Assembly (NCBI RefSeq): GCF_000150275.1
Contig: NW_002060964.1
Coordinates: 1-64,000, forward strand
Direction: 5' to 3'
Origin: Trichoplax adhaerens
Taxonomy: Eukaryota; Placozoa; Uniplacotomia; Trichoplacea; Trichoplacidae
DNA: 64,000 nt
The notes under the pieces are model-generated. The model made no database searches. It was not told the DNA's origin and saw only the letters and a program-made list of their open reading frames with translations. A program made the translations under genes and the position numbers. Positions 49,280 through 60,485 of the stretch are shown here, in pieces; within the stretch, counting starts at the first letter, position 1; each line of letters begins with the position of its first letter.

Positions 49280-52000
49280 TTACACGTCTTCCTCGGAATC
49301 TGTATCCATTACTAAAATATCGCCGACCTATAAAATTCATTATAAAGTGGCTTTATTATCAATCATTTGACAGTAACTACTTTAAGAATTCAGAACGCGT
49401 AAACATATCATGCCTTATCGGTAGGATTCGGAATAGAGGTAACTGATCCAGCGTAGAATACAGATTTTATCTACAAAGTTAAAGACGATATGCAATATAG
49501 CAATACAATTATATTGTTATCAATTTACAACATTTTGCAATAAATGAGGTTCAGGCAATGTTCAGTTTACAACCTTTTTATGAGGTGGTGTTCCAGGGAT
49601 AAATGCATCACCATCGGAATCTACATCTTTTCATGGTCATAAGCACATTGCAAAAAATGTAAACGTAAAGATGTGGTAATAGTTTTGTCAGTTATAGATT
49701 ACATCATTAAGACTGGCTCACCTTCTTCTTCATTGCTTTTCTGAGTTATCTGAGCTAAGTGTGCAGATGAACTGATAAAGAATTAAGACATGAGTATTTT
49801 TCTAGTTTTTGAATTGTAAGGGTCTAGTGGAAAATTTAGTAGCCGGGTACGTCTCTTTTTACCGTTTATCCTGCGTCGCTGAATCATCTTCAAGATTTGA
49901 TTTTTCTAAGATAGAGTCTTCGATAATGTGACAATGGGAATCGTCTAGGTTGGTTGTCTATGATTTAAGATTAATAGTCCAAGCAATATAAATAATGTGT
50001 CGTTCATTGCCGTACAAAATCTGTACTGCTACCTACATTTTGATGAAAAGCATTGCTCCTTTGCGATGGGGTATCGGTATCAACTAAGCTAGCCAATACG
50101 AAATCAGCTGTAAATGTATTCTCTTTCGCGATATGAAACATGATTGGCCTACCGTGTATTACAAATCATTAGCTATAGCCTCTATTTACATCATTATCAG
50201 CATAGTAAGAACAAGAATTATCGCTATCTATTGCCTAGAAAAGTAACTCATACTTTCCAGCCGATTCAAAGTGCATGGAAATAGGCTGGCCGGTATATTC
50301 GCCAAAACTAACAATGGCCTTTTGGAATATTAAAATACATCGGTACGATTACGATAGTTATATTCGATATTAAAGATAACATTTATTTTAATTCATTGTA
50401 ATATATATGGAGATAATATCTCATCTAATACATCTCTTGCAAGATCTTACACGGAATTCTTTTAGGCAGAAAGTAATGTCACCTTCCGTCTTGACATCGT
50501 AAGATAAGAATTCATGGGTAGCCAGATTCATTTCTGTATATAGCATTTTAATTAATTCTACGCAGGGAAATAATTAGTAACAAAAATTTCACTGCTTGGA
50601 ACATACTTTCATAGCTCATTACTAATAACCAATGTAAAGGAATATAAAGTACCTGCTTGATCTTCAACATAGTTCTTAATGATAATATTTTCTTTCGTAG
50701 CAACAAGTGTAATTTCTTCTTGCGAAGCGTGGAAGTTACATATAGTATTGCTGAATATCCTTTTGTGATTAAGTCATAGTTAATCCGTTATTGAACTGAA
50801 ATACTCGCTAAAAATTTGTTGGATTTAACTATCAACTGGATTATCAATTCTTATATTTATGAATAGGTCATACTTGGGCAGCGAAACGATTGCATTCGGG
50901 CAGTCGTCTTTTGTAAACATTGCTTCCAAGCTTTCGCAATCTTGTAAAAGGAGATCGAAAGCTTTTCTTATTCCTAGGTACAGGTTAATAAAAGTTATGA
51001 AATAATATCAATCGTAGTGTTTAGTAATAAAAGTATTACACCGCAGTCCTATCTTGTAACTAACCGAAACGACATTCTAGTAAAAATTTTAGACGATTTT
51101 CATTTCCATCTAGAGTAATCGAGCAGCTGTTTACATTTTTATCCGTACTTGATGATCTGAAGATATTCAGGCAAGGCTATTTTCGTTGTACGGTCAACAA
51201 AGAAATCAACATGTCAGTTTTTATTACCGAATTGTCTTGTGTGCAGTGCTTCAGCATGACTAACGATATATTAATTTAGTGCATTTACCTTCATATTGAT
51301 TTTGCACTTTAAAATGCTGTCACTGCCACCAGAGTCTGATTCTCGAACGCGAAAAGTTGAAAAGAAGCGCGATTTGAATTCCATTCGGGAATAAGCGGAA
51401 CGGGATGAGTTTACTGTTCGTAAATCGATCTGCAAGAGATCATTGTTTGGTTTTACTCATTTTGCCACGGTACCACTATTATTGTCAAAGTATTTTTATA
51501 AATAAATAAATTTACATACGCCATTTTCATTAATCTGGACATAGAGTTCGTCTCCAACTTTAGATAGACATTGAATAGCTTTACCAAAAACTACATGATA
51601 AGAATTGCTCTTTAGATTACAGAACATTGTTAAAATCTGAGTATTGTACGTATGATTTATCTATCTTGCATACTGCGCGGGCTTTACTGCTCGCTCGCAC
51701 ACGTATTGAAGTCACTGATTGATCATTTGCATAATGACCGTAAAAATATTCCTGTGTAAGAAATGGGGTAACAGCTAACACTAATCTATGATAACTTACA
51801 TATCAGTAATACCGTATATAACAGAACTGTTGCTGCTGTTGTGCATCTAATTCATTCAATACCGTACTGTGCAAGTTGATTGATTATATATTGGACTAAG
51901 GCAGCACAATTTCGTGTTTGGGGGAAAGATAATATTTCTCACCCTTAACTGATTTTCCAGGGATAACCGCAATAGCGGAGAATGCCATAGTATTCGACAT
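49280..52000 (-). CDS. RAD9A: RAD9: checkpoint clamp (9-1-1 complex) subunit
   Basis: PCNA-like subunit of the RAD9-HUS1-RAD1 clamp that loads at damaged DNA and activates ATR. Minus-strand exons: 52000 to about 51940 (MSNTMAFSAIAVIPGKSVK; an internal ATG at 51988 is the alternative start), about 51591-51510 (VFGKAIQCLSKVGDELYVQ), 51430-51292 (IDLRTVNSSRSAYSRMEF), 51170-51070, about 50985-50855 (LLLQDCESLEAMFTKDDCP), 50760-50655, 50545-50465 (ending ITFCLKE), 50330-50262 and about 50150-50030 (FVLASLVDTDTPSQ). An acidic tail continues in several small exons and ends at 49280-49282 with DTDSEEDV. LRTVNSSRSAY and the QDCESL segment are diagnostic. Splice phase between exons 1 and 2 is consistent. 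RAD9A and RAD9B cannot be separated here, and tail exons are uncertain. Head-to-head with CCDC86. Confidence 0.92.
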
Positions 52001-52319
52001 TGTGCCTGCAGTTGGAGATATGAATGGGACAGCGATCAGTTTACTCAGATATCAATTACTGTACTTATCAGTGAAATAAAGTTCATTTTCACACACCTCT
52101 ACACAAATATCAACACAAGTAGTTGCTTCTTGGCCTTTTAATCCGTCTATTAAGAACGTCTCTACAAATTTACTCCACCATCATGGTCGCCATATACGCC
52201 GAAAAACTTGCCAATCACTGTGGATTATATCTTTCAAGCCAGCCAATGTTAGAAGTGGCTAGAATACAATTCGAGTCAGTGACTGAATTTGGTAGGCAAT
52301 GGCAGAATTTCAAGGGCAA

Positions 52320-52880
52320 TCATTCACAGTGAAATGACCTAGAATAGAGTGGCAGTCTAAGCTTAACTATTGCTATAAAATATGCTAGAACTGAATGATA
52401 TCCTAAAGTAAGCTTGAATTGGTTATGAAATAAACTGGAATTGAATGAAGGTCTAACCTTGAATTTGTTACGAAATGAGCTGAATTGACTGGCAGTCTAT
52501 GCTTGAATTTGCGATGAAATGGGCACAGTGAAATGGCCGAGAATAAAATGATAGTCTGAAATTGAATTTTGCTATAAAATACGCTAGAATTGAATGACAA
52601 CCCAAGGTGAGTTTGAATTAGCTATGAAATTGACTGGAATTGAATGATAGTCTAACCTTGAATTGGCTACGAAATAGGCTGGATTGATTGGCAGTCTATG
52701 CTTGAACTTGTAGTGAAATGGACTGGAATGGAATGGCAATGAACTAGGCTGGAATTGAATGGCAGTCAGTACTTGAAATTGCAGTGAAATGGGCTGGATT
52801 GGAATAGCGGTCGATGCTTGAATTGGCTATGAAATGGACTGGAGTGGAATAGCAGTCTAAGCTTGAATTTGCGGCCAATG
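52320..52880. repeat. Minisatellite of about 45-bp units with about 200-bp higher-order period
   Basis: Repeated unit resembling 'ttgaattggctatgaaatgg' followed by 'actggaattgaatggcagtctatgc', roughly 12 copies. A higher-order repeat is visible: the block beginning 'cagtgaaatgacctagaata' at 52327 is repeated from 'cagtgaaatggccgagaata' at about 52527, with the internal unit order preserved. It sits between the divergent genes RAD9 and CCDC86. Confidence 0.85.
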
Positions 52881-52997
52881 GCGATCACTGCCGGTCAAGC
52901 TGAAATGGAAAGTAAGAAGTTTGTGGTTACTATGGATATGAAATGACCGATCATGTTCGTTCTTGCATACCGCAACCTGAGGCTGCAAGGCAAACGA

Positions 52998-53152
52998 AAT
53001 ACAGTACAGTATAGTACCGGTACTGGTCTACTGTCTAGTGGTAGTTAATACCGTACAGTACAGCACTGTCATGGAGCTGCAGATATCGTACTGTACTGTA
53101 CACTGTACACTGTACAGTTCGTGGTTGGAGTACTGTACTGTACCAGTACTTC
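52998..53152. repeat. TACAG/CTGTA palindromic array between RAD9 and CCDC86
   Basis: Alternating TACAG and CTGTA units with numerous GTAC palindromes, in blocks near 53000-53060, 53088-53120 and 53130-53150. The array ends about 30 bases before the CCDC86 start codon (53183), so it must overlap the 5' untranslated region or core promoter of that gene. Confidence 0.85.
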
Positions 53153-53182
53153 AGCATTCAACGGATTGCTTTGACGTTCAAA

Positions 53183-54879
53183 ATGGCTGGAAGCGATATT
53201 CAAGTTGGTGAGGAGAAGCACAATCATGCTGTCAGAGGAAGACGGAAATCGGGACGCGTTTGGAAAGAGCAACATGCCAGGTAGAATACTTCGTTAATCT
53301 TGATGTGAATTTGAACTTTATTGGGAAAGGAGACGGTACATTAGGTAGCATAGCACTTGAGCAGCTCAAGCTTGTAAGATGCACTTTACTACTGGAAGTG
53401 TGCAGCGGATTTTTACCTGGACGATATGGGGATTACATGTAATAGAATCCGATGTTGGTATAGGGATGGAAAGAAGATTGCATGACGGTCAATTTCTAAA
53501 TAATTTGTGGCAATGTAGAGATAGAATTTAGTATTGTACTCGTAGACTTGATGCAAAGTGATATTATAACAGGTAGTGCACAGATACTAGTACGAAAGCG
53601 ATGCATTTTTCATCTGTGTGATAGTAGTATAAAGATGGAGACAACATTTCCTCTCGATCTGTTCCTAAAGAATAGGTCGTAGTGTAGAGATAGGGTTTAG
53701 TCTCGTGTAGATTTGATGTAAAGTGGCCTACTGTACGTGATAGCTTCGTTGCTCGCCATACCTTTAAAATGGATAGCTTAGAGTAAGAGGGATGGAAGGG
53801 AGTACTGGATAACTCAAATTTGAGCGCATACTCATTATACGATAAAATCTCAACAGGAGCAACGCAAAAATGAATGTCAAGCCCTTGCGTTCATCCTGGA
53901 AGGCGAAAATGAATAAGAAATTAACTAACCAATCCATTAAAGATTTTGAGAGAGAGCTTAAAGATACCGACCGAAAAGCAAAGGAAGTAAGTTCATGAAC
54001 TAGTAACTGACATTTAAATCATTCCAATGTAACAGCTATATGATTGATAAAGCTCGTTAGCGTCATAAGCTAATTAAATCAATCGTTCCTCTGGCAAAAT
54101 TTTCTGATTGATTATATTTGTCATCCAATATCTGGATTTCAAATCAATTCCCTCCAGCATTGAACTGAAACCATTCAACAGGAATCCTAGCTATTCTCTC
54201 AGTTTATCTTGCGTAGTGATCAGAATTTTAGTGTGGCAGCTAGCTGCTCTTTACAAGTAATCGCTATCATAAGCTACATACGTATATGTTATCAGTTACT
54301 ATCGTTTGCGGATGCATATAAGAAACTGGGAACCAATCTTTTGAATATATAGTATGGAAATATATATATATATATACTGTGCGTGTATATAGCTACTAGT
54401 GGTCTATTTCTGGTACAGCGTATCAGTTCATATCAGTACAGACTCCTCAAACCTTAGCTATTTAATACATTCCAAATATAACAGAGGCAGTCATTTTGCT
54501 GTCCAGTTGGTCGAGATGAATACTACGTTGAATAGACAGTAGTCACGACTATGATAACTACGGAACATATTCTAATCTAGGAGAAAAGACTAATCATGGA
54601 GGCCAGGAAAAAGCTCAAGGAAGAAAATGCTAGAAAGGCAGAAATCGTGCAAGTGGTAAATAGACTATATTTTGTAAAATTTACAGCAACTATATCCATC
54701 GTTTTGCAATACTGTAGATAATTCATTATCACAGAAATACTATAAATTATGTCATTGCTTGAAAGAATGTGATATGTATCTTATAAAGTAACCTTTATTT
54801 CATTGAATAATAGATTACTAAATCCAGCACACTGAAGAAAATGAAGAAAAAACATTTAAAAACTATCAGAATGGGATAA
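53183..54879 (+). CDS. CCDC86: CCDC86 (cyclon): Cgr1-type nucleolar / perichromosomal coiled-coil protein
   Basis: Small basic coiled-coil protein of the Cgr1 family, linked to rRNA processing and the perichromosomal layer. Four exons: 53183-53280 (MAGSDIQVGEEKHN... KSGRVWKEQHA), 53857-53986 (LRSSWKAKMNKKL, DFERELKDTDRKAKE), 54581-54655 (KKLKEENARKAEIVQV) and 54814-54879 (ITKSSTLKKMKKKHLKTIRMG). Exon lengths keep the frame (98+130, then 75 and 66), and all boundaries are GT..AG. The motif SGRVWK, the SW..KM pair and ENARKAEIVQV match the conserved human C-terminal half; the long N-terminal extension of the human protein is missing. The predicted product is about 122 residues. The intron between exons 2 and 3 has a short (TA)n run near 54362. 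Confidence 0.92.
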
Positions 54880-55107
54880 ATAGATATTTTACTATTAGAA
54901 TAACATACGATTTACTTAATCAGTGCAATGTACATAACAGTGTAAAGCACCCTGATTATCCGTTATTGTTACGATTGGGCAACAATGTCTTTGGATATTT
55001 ATATAAAGTATGTGAAAATTGATGAGGATTTTTTAGATATTATATACAATTGTAAAAGATAATAGTATGACAATCATGGCAGTCAATATAATACGTTTTT
55101 ATAAGAC

Positions 55108-56196
55108 TCATTCCTTATCATGGCTGTCGTAATGCTCCACTAACTTTGAATAAACCACATGTGATACACCTGTAATTAGTGTTTGATTTAAAAATTCTAA
55201 TACTAATTGCACGATAGGCCATTTTGCATCGCTGATATCATGATTACCGTTGGCCATCCATGTTTGCAACAATACAATCATTTCTATCGGGAAAATTTTG
55301 ATGATATCTCTCGCTGGAGGGAGATCATCGATGCAATGAATATGCCTAGATTTAAAACTATCAACAACGCCATTTACATCTGGTTGCATAGTATGAAATA
55401 CTTTGCCTATCCATTCACAATAGGACTGTAGAGCTGACTTTTGGTCATTTTTGTTCACAATATTGTTAGCATAATCAATCATTACCTTCCAAGGAATTTC
55501 TTCCCACTTTTGCTGATAGAATAATACTAAGGTAGCAACGAGAACTTTCTCTAGTGTATTCATTGCTATGCTAGGGATAGAGAGGTTTAACTTAGAGCAT
55601 ATATCTTTAACGATAGCGTCAATAAATGATGTTATATTATCAGGACGTGTATAACTTGCTTCAACATTACTATTCCGAATTGGACTGGAGCCAATCTGAT
55701 CAGCTGGTATGAGTTGGACATGTAGATCTTGAGTCAGAGATAGATCATGCTCTCTAGCCAGCCATGTATCCTGTAAACTTATTAATATAGATTTTTGACA
55801 ACTTCTGGACAAGAGTTCGAAGGCTGCTTTAAAGACACCTTGAATACTATAAAACCATACACCATTGGAGGTCCCACGGATGCCTTTGATGCTTATATTA
55901 TCCATGGTTAACTTAGTTGCTAGACCCTCTTTTGCATAATTTGAATGAACTCGAGGTAAATTCTCTGTTCTGATGCTGGATGATTTTAATACATCAGCAC
56001 CCAAGTATAATGGAATACATTGGCTGTCTTCTATCAACATCGTACTTACATATTGATATTTTATCAAGTAGATTACGCGAAGCTGCAGAGTACCTACATC
56101 GATTGTTGCTAAACTAATTCTATTCATAGCAGAGCGTTCAATGTCTGCTAGGGAATGAGTAAAAATTTGTAACTCTTTCTCTTCCAGATGTGCCAC
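55108..56196 (-). CDS. Unrecognised intronless gene, about 339-362 residues
   Basis: A single open frame, far too long to be random in this AT-rich DNA. The frame opens at 56196 with a GTG codon; the first in-frame ATG is at 56127 (MNRISLATIDVGTLQLRVIY), giving 339 residues. An acceptor-like CAATAG lies just before the upstream end, so a spliced 5' exon is possible. The N-terminal half is mixed beta-like (LRVIYLIKYQYVSTML, KSILISLQDTWLA) and the C-terminal half helical (LEKVLVATLVLFYQQKWEEI, WPIVQLVLEFLNQTLI). No signal peptide, clear membrane segment or catalytic motif is visible. I do not recognise the family. Divergent to TXNDC17 and convergent with CCDC86. Confidence 0.75.
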   Translation of the reverse strand: MAHLEEKELQIFTHSLADIERSAMNRISLATIDVGTLQLRVIYLIKYQYVSTMLIEDSQCIPLYLGADVLKSSSIRTENLPRVHSNYAKEGLATKLTMDNISIKGIRGTSNGVWFYSIQGVFKAAFELLSRSCQKSILISLQDTWLAREHDLSLTQDLHVQLIPADQIGSSPIRNSNVEASYTRPDNITSFIDAIVKDICSKLNLSIPSIAMNTLEKVLVATLVLFYQQKWEEIPWKVMIDYANNIVNKNDQKSALQSYCEWIGKVFHTMQPDVNGVVDSFKSRHIHCIDDLPPARDIIKIFPIEMIVLLQTWMANGNHDISDAKWPIVQLVLEFLNQTLITGVSHVVYSKLVEHYDSHDKE

Positions 56197-56706
56197 TATT
56201 GGTCAGTCGGTCTCGCCTTGAATCTTCAATATACAGTACACTATGCAGCACGGGCGTGGGTATACATAACTTACTCTCGAATTAATTCTTACAAGGCTTG
56301 TAGGGCCTTGTAGATATTATTAAGTGCAACAACTTTCAACTATGCTTATCATTATTCCATCCAGTTAGCAATAGCCTCGCTCTCTAGCAATCTACAACCT
56401 GTATTTTCTATAGAATTTGGACTTCTAAACTACAGCACAGTAGTGTTTTGAATTAACCTATCGTCGATGTTGATTGATTCAAAGCTCACTGTATAGTCGT
56501 CGAGAATCCAAAGTCAGTAAAAGAACAAGCAGCAATTGTCAATTTGTCACTGCAGTTATTAACAATTATCTAACATGCAGTACTCGATTTACTGCAGAAG
56601 TCCATCCTTCTGGACTGCTGTACACAGGGACTAGTCTGGAGAACGGTTCGGTTCGGTTCAATACCTTTACGATCTACTATATATCAGGGACTAAAAGGAG
56701 AGACGG

Positions 56707-56735
56707 CGTAATACCGTACTGTACTGTACTGTACG
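56707..56735. repeat. Short CTGTA array upstream of TXNDC17
   Basis: Four to five tandem GTACT/CTGTA units (taccgtactgtactgtactgtacg), about 118 bases upstream of the TXNDC17 start codon. Looser relatives lie at 56231, 56428, 56578 and 56617. It is the smallest of the five promoter arrays. Confidence 0.75.
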
Positions 56736-56852
56736 CTAATGCCACAAGCACTTGCGCAGTTGGAGGTCCCTAACTGATTAGAGTCTCTGTCTGTTTACTG
56801 TGTTCAGGGCCCCCACTTTACCTTTCTAATACGCTCGGTTTCCTAGACAATC

Positions 56853-58725
56853 ATGGCGAGACTAGCGGTCGTAGGCCTTAAGGAGCTTTTACAAGTTATT
56901 GCAGAGAACAAGAGCCGTTACACGACAATTTTTGTCAAATATTACGGAGATTATGATGATCATGGCCTTAGTTGGTGTCCAGATTGTGTAAAAGGTAAGT
57001 TACATGCTAATACTGGAGGATCGAAGCTTTTGCAGGCATGTTACAGTGAATGACAGTATTCTTAACATGTTCTAGTCAAATAGATCGTGGCTTGGTTGAA
57101 ATATTGCTCTCCACTCAAATTGAACTCTGTGTACGATAATTAGATTAAACTATTAGTCACATTGCTATAGGAAGTCGTTGCTATTCTATCGCTCCACAGT
57201 AAGCTTTACTTTAAGTATATAAATGATATTTTACAGAACTAATTAGCTAATTATCTTACTCGAAATACTGCACTCTCTTACTATTCTTCTCCATCCAAAG
57301 TCATACTAATAACTCACTAATAGCACTCATTTTTGAGTAGGACAGAGATTTAGTAGTCCTTGACTGTACGTATCATAGTGCAAACGCATTCAGTAGCTTT
57401 ATCTTATTGATGAATTGAACTTCATTACATGATCAGTTAAAAACGTATTTCGACAAAGTAACCTTGTCTATCAATGCCATCATAAATTTGTATGTTGATT
57501 TCGTACTATAGAGCTTCGTCATTTGTTAAAGGGTATCGAAATTAAGCTGTATCTGTAAATAGTATGACGCTAATTTTGTCATCAGTTAAAGGATATCAAA
57601 ATTAAGCTGTATCTGTAAATAGTATTATACCGAACAGGTGCTTTACTTGTAAGCATGATCTGTTCTACTGACCAGAGGACAAAGTAGAGTACATTGCTCT
57701 TCTGAGTTCTTCTAGCAGCTGCCACTCTAGTGGCGGCCTAGAAATACACTTCTATGCTAATTTAACTTAGGATCGCGACTACTACTACGAAAAATGATTG
57801 ACAATAATTAATTACAATATTAGACGTTGTACAAATCGAAATAAATGATACTAATGACTATGTTTGGTAAATACATTCCATTTAGCTGAACCCATTATCG
57901 ACAAAATTTTCAGTGAACTGAAGGATAACGTGCTGTTAGTTTCCTGTGCTGTTGGAGACCGACCAAAGTACAGTATTAAACTTTCAATTTTTATAATGGC
58001 TTTTAACTTAATCCATAGATATGTAGTCACATACACGAGACATTTAAAAGTTTTTAATCAATGATTCTTTCAACGTTAATTGAAGAGGGTAATGTAACAC
58101 AGAATTCGACGTCAATGTGTATCATGCGTCAGCGTTAACATCAATTTATATATGAACATTAATTGTTATCATGATTAAGGTGGAAAGATCAAGAGAATGA
58201 ATTTAGAAAACATGAAATCATTCAGCTGAAGTCTATTCCAACCTTAATCGAATGGGGAACTGTAAGATATTTTACTTGAATTAATAAAATAAAATACATG
58301 GAGATGAACTAACAAACAACGCCGTGATTGCACAGTTATATTACATTATGACAATAGTAAGTAACAGTCCGTCGATTTTAAGCGTTAATTCCTTCACTTA
58401 ATTCTGCACATGAAAAGTATGGTAAAAAATTAACGATAGATGAATAATTTCGTTCAGTGTTACAGACAATTTGTAATTGCTATAGCATATCCATAGAATG
58501 TATGACATTAATGCCGCATAAAATAAGACAGTAATTACAAATGCATAGGTATTTTGTTTACATGAAGTCGTTATGAGGTCAATATAAAATGAAGGGATTA
58601 GAAAGATCCCGTATAACCTAAAGTAGTTTAATTTCAAGTTTTCATTTATTTTACAGGATCGTACGGTAATTGAAGAAGATTGTCGAGATGAAAGCCTAGT
58701 TAAACAGTTTTTTCGATTAAAGTAG
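56853..58725 (+). CDS. TXNDC17: TXNDC17 (TRP14): thioredoxin-like disulfide reductase
   Basis: Cytosolic thioredoxin-related protein of about 14 kDa that reduces cystine and protein disulfides using thioredoxin reductase. Four exons: 56853-56994 (MARLAVVGLKELLQVIAENK, ending at the active site WCPDC), 57886-57967 (AEPIIDKIFSELKDNVLLVS, VGDRPK), 58180-58261 (WKDQENEFRKHEIIQLKSIP, TLIEWGT) and 58657-58725 (ESLVKQFFRLK, stop 58723-58725). Splice phases agree and the length (about 124 residues) equals the vertebrate protein. WCPDC with both cysteines and the following cis-proline context (SIPTL) identify the family and predict activity. Intron 1 (about 0.9 kb) carries a 60-bp tandem duplication near 57518-57625. 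Confidence 0.95.
57518..57625. repeat. Tandem duplication of about 60 bp in TXNDC17 intron 1
   Basis: The sequence from 57518 to 57565 ('gtcatttgttaaagggtatc' onward) recurs at 57578-57625 with four mismatches; the offset is exactly 60 bases. The copies are far better conserved than the satellites elsewhere in the window, so the duplication is recent. Confidence 0.85.
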
Positions 58726-58851
58726 TTTCTTGCAAGGTCCTGGTTATGGCGATTTAAAAATTCAACTAGTCGTCTTATTTGGAACATAGTTAATTACATA
58801 GTTATTGCATAGCGTTATCATGAGTTGGCAATATCTTGTGCTTGTTCACGA

Positions 58852-59736
58852 TTAATCTTCCTTACTGATATCTCCATGTTTCATTCTTGCGATGCTTTGC
58901 AAAACATCGTCAAATCTTGTCATTTTATCACGTTTACTTCTGTTAGTCATGGAAGTTATTTTAACAGGCCGTAGTAAGTCCTCTTCCGCATCGATATCAT
59001 CGAATATATCAAAGCTACAATAACAAATACGGAGAGATCACGATTGCAATTTGGTATATCTGTTTATGTGACTAATATACTGCGCAAATACGTAAAGTAC
59101 TATAATCGTTAATAAATGCGAGGCTACAAATCTACTGTATATTGATTGGACTGAGTATTAAAACAATCAATCACCGATATTGCTTATAATTTTCAATTTT
59201 ATTGGCATAAAGTGCGTAACAGATACTGTCGCACCGTGGCCATTATTCAATCATAGCAATTTGTCGTACTGTTCGTTGTCTAGCATCTTCTGGTTTACTT
59301 TCAAGTACTGTATACCGTATAGTGATGACGTTTAGAAGTCAATCAGTAAAGTTTGATCCGAATAATACCTCAATAAACGTACAGTATTGTGATCGATAAG
59401 AGTTAAGACCAACGAATCTGTATTACTAGCATTGTTCTGTTAAGCCCAATTCATAGCAAATCTTACTGAGATAAAGAATCTCAATCTTACAAATAGAATC
59501 TTTCAAGCATGCTATACGAACATATCCTACCTACTGCTTTCTTGAATAGTTTGACTTTGGTGCCTGGCCTCTGTTATTAGCTTATTTTGGCCATGACTCT
59601 GATCAGGCTTAGGCTGCTTAGCATTTTGTTTAGGGCTCGGGTATCTACGGGTTAATTCTAATGTACCTTCCTTGTGTATTTTTTCGTATAAAGAGGCTAT
59701 TTCGGTATCGTCCAAACCTTTCAAAGTTTCAGTCAT
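58852..59736 (-). CDS. Small acidic/basic two-exon gene of unknown function
   Basis: Exon 1 is about 59736-59531, starting at ATG (MTETLKGLDDTEIASLYEKI) and continuing with ELTRRYPSPKQN and a Gln/Ser-rich stretch; its donor is AGTAG|GTAGG. Exon 2 is about 59014-58852 (SFDIFDDIDAEEDLLRPVKI, KRDKMTRFDDVLQSIARMKH), with its stop at 58852-58854. The phase (AG + C) restores a serine. The product is about 122 residues with no membrane segment: a charged N-terminal helix, a disordered middle and a helical C-terminus. I do not recognise it. The conserved-looking ends and clean splice sites argue for a real gene. Divergent to MKS1 and tail-to-tail with TXNDC17. Confidence 0.65.
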
Positions 59737-60365
59737 TTTGATTAATTAACTGGTGGAGTACATTTTATCAAATCAATGCTTGCAAATATCCTAGAGTCAG
59801 CATTCCATGCAGTAGACAATCGTTGATGCTGTTCTATTTCAATGAGTTTAATTTATCTGCTTGCACTTTATTTCTCTTAATTACTTCAATGGCAGGTTCG
59901 CTATGGGGGCCAATAAAAAGGGTACCAAGTAGATCGGAATATTTGCTGGAGATTGTTGTATAAGCACTTGCATATAGTCTGTATGGCTATGTGTTGTACA
60001 CTTGTAGTCTGTAGATTAATTAACGTACTGTACGCCGCGTCATTAATATTATCGAGCTTCGTGCAGTCCACTTGCCAGCTCTCGATCAGTTGCTCCTTCC
60101 GCCTTGAACTACAGAACTTCAATTCACAGAACACCTTGACAAAGATACCATAAAATCTTTAGGGTAACCTGAACATTTTAAATTATAAGTTGAAAGCTTA
60201 CTTCATTATCCGCTAGAGCGTGAAGGTAGAATATTGGACTTACTCAAGATTGGATCATTTCATTAAGAGTCGACTGCCCCACTTGCAACCACAGCCATCT
60301 TGACCATCTCTTTCAAGGTAAAACCGTCCATCTGGTGTTTACGTTTTGAAGCGGCGCGGCACTAT

Positions 60366-60485
60366 TACAGTACAGTACAGTACTGTACACTGTACGCTAC
60401 TGTACTGTACTGTAGTTCCCGCGCAAACTCGGTCCGTACTGTACAGTACAGTACAGTACAGTACAGTACAGTAAGGTACTGTAGA
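60366..60485. repeat. TACAG/CTGTA palindromic array upstream of MKS1
   Basis: Two blocks: 60366-60413 (TACAG units switching to CTGTA) and 60435-60484 (a run of about eight uninterrupted TACAG units). It is the cleanest pentanucleotide run in the window and ends about 100 bases before the MKS1 start codon at 60587. Confidence 0.85.

Noticed and set aside
54360-54376. (TA)n microsatellite in CCDC86
   Set aside because: Short intronic dinucleotide run, ordinary for AT-rich DNA.
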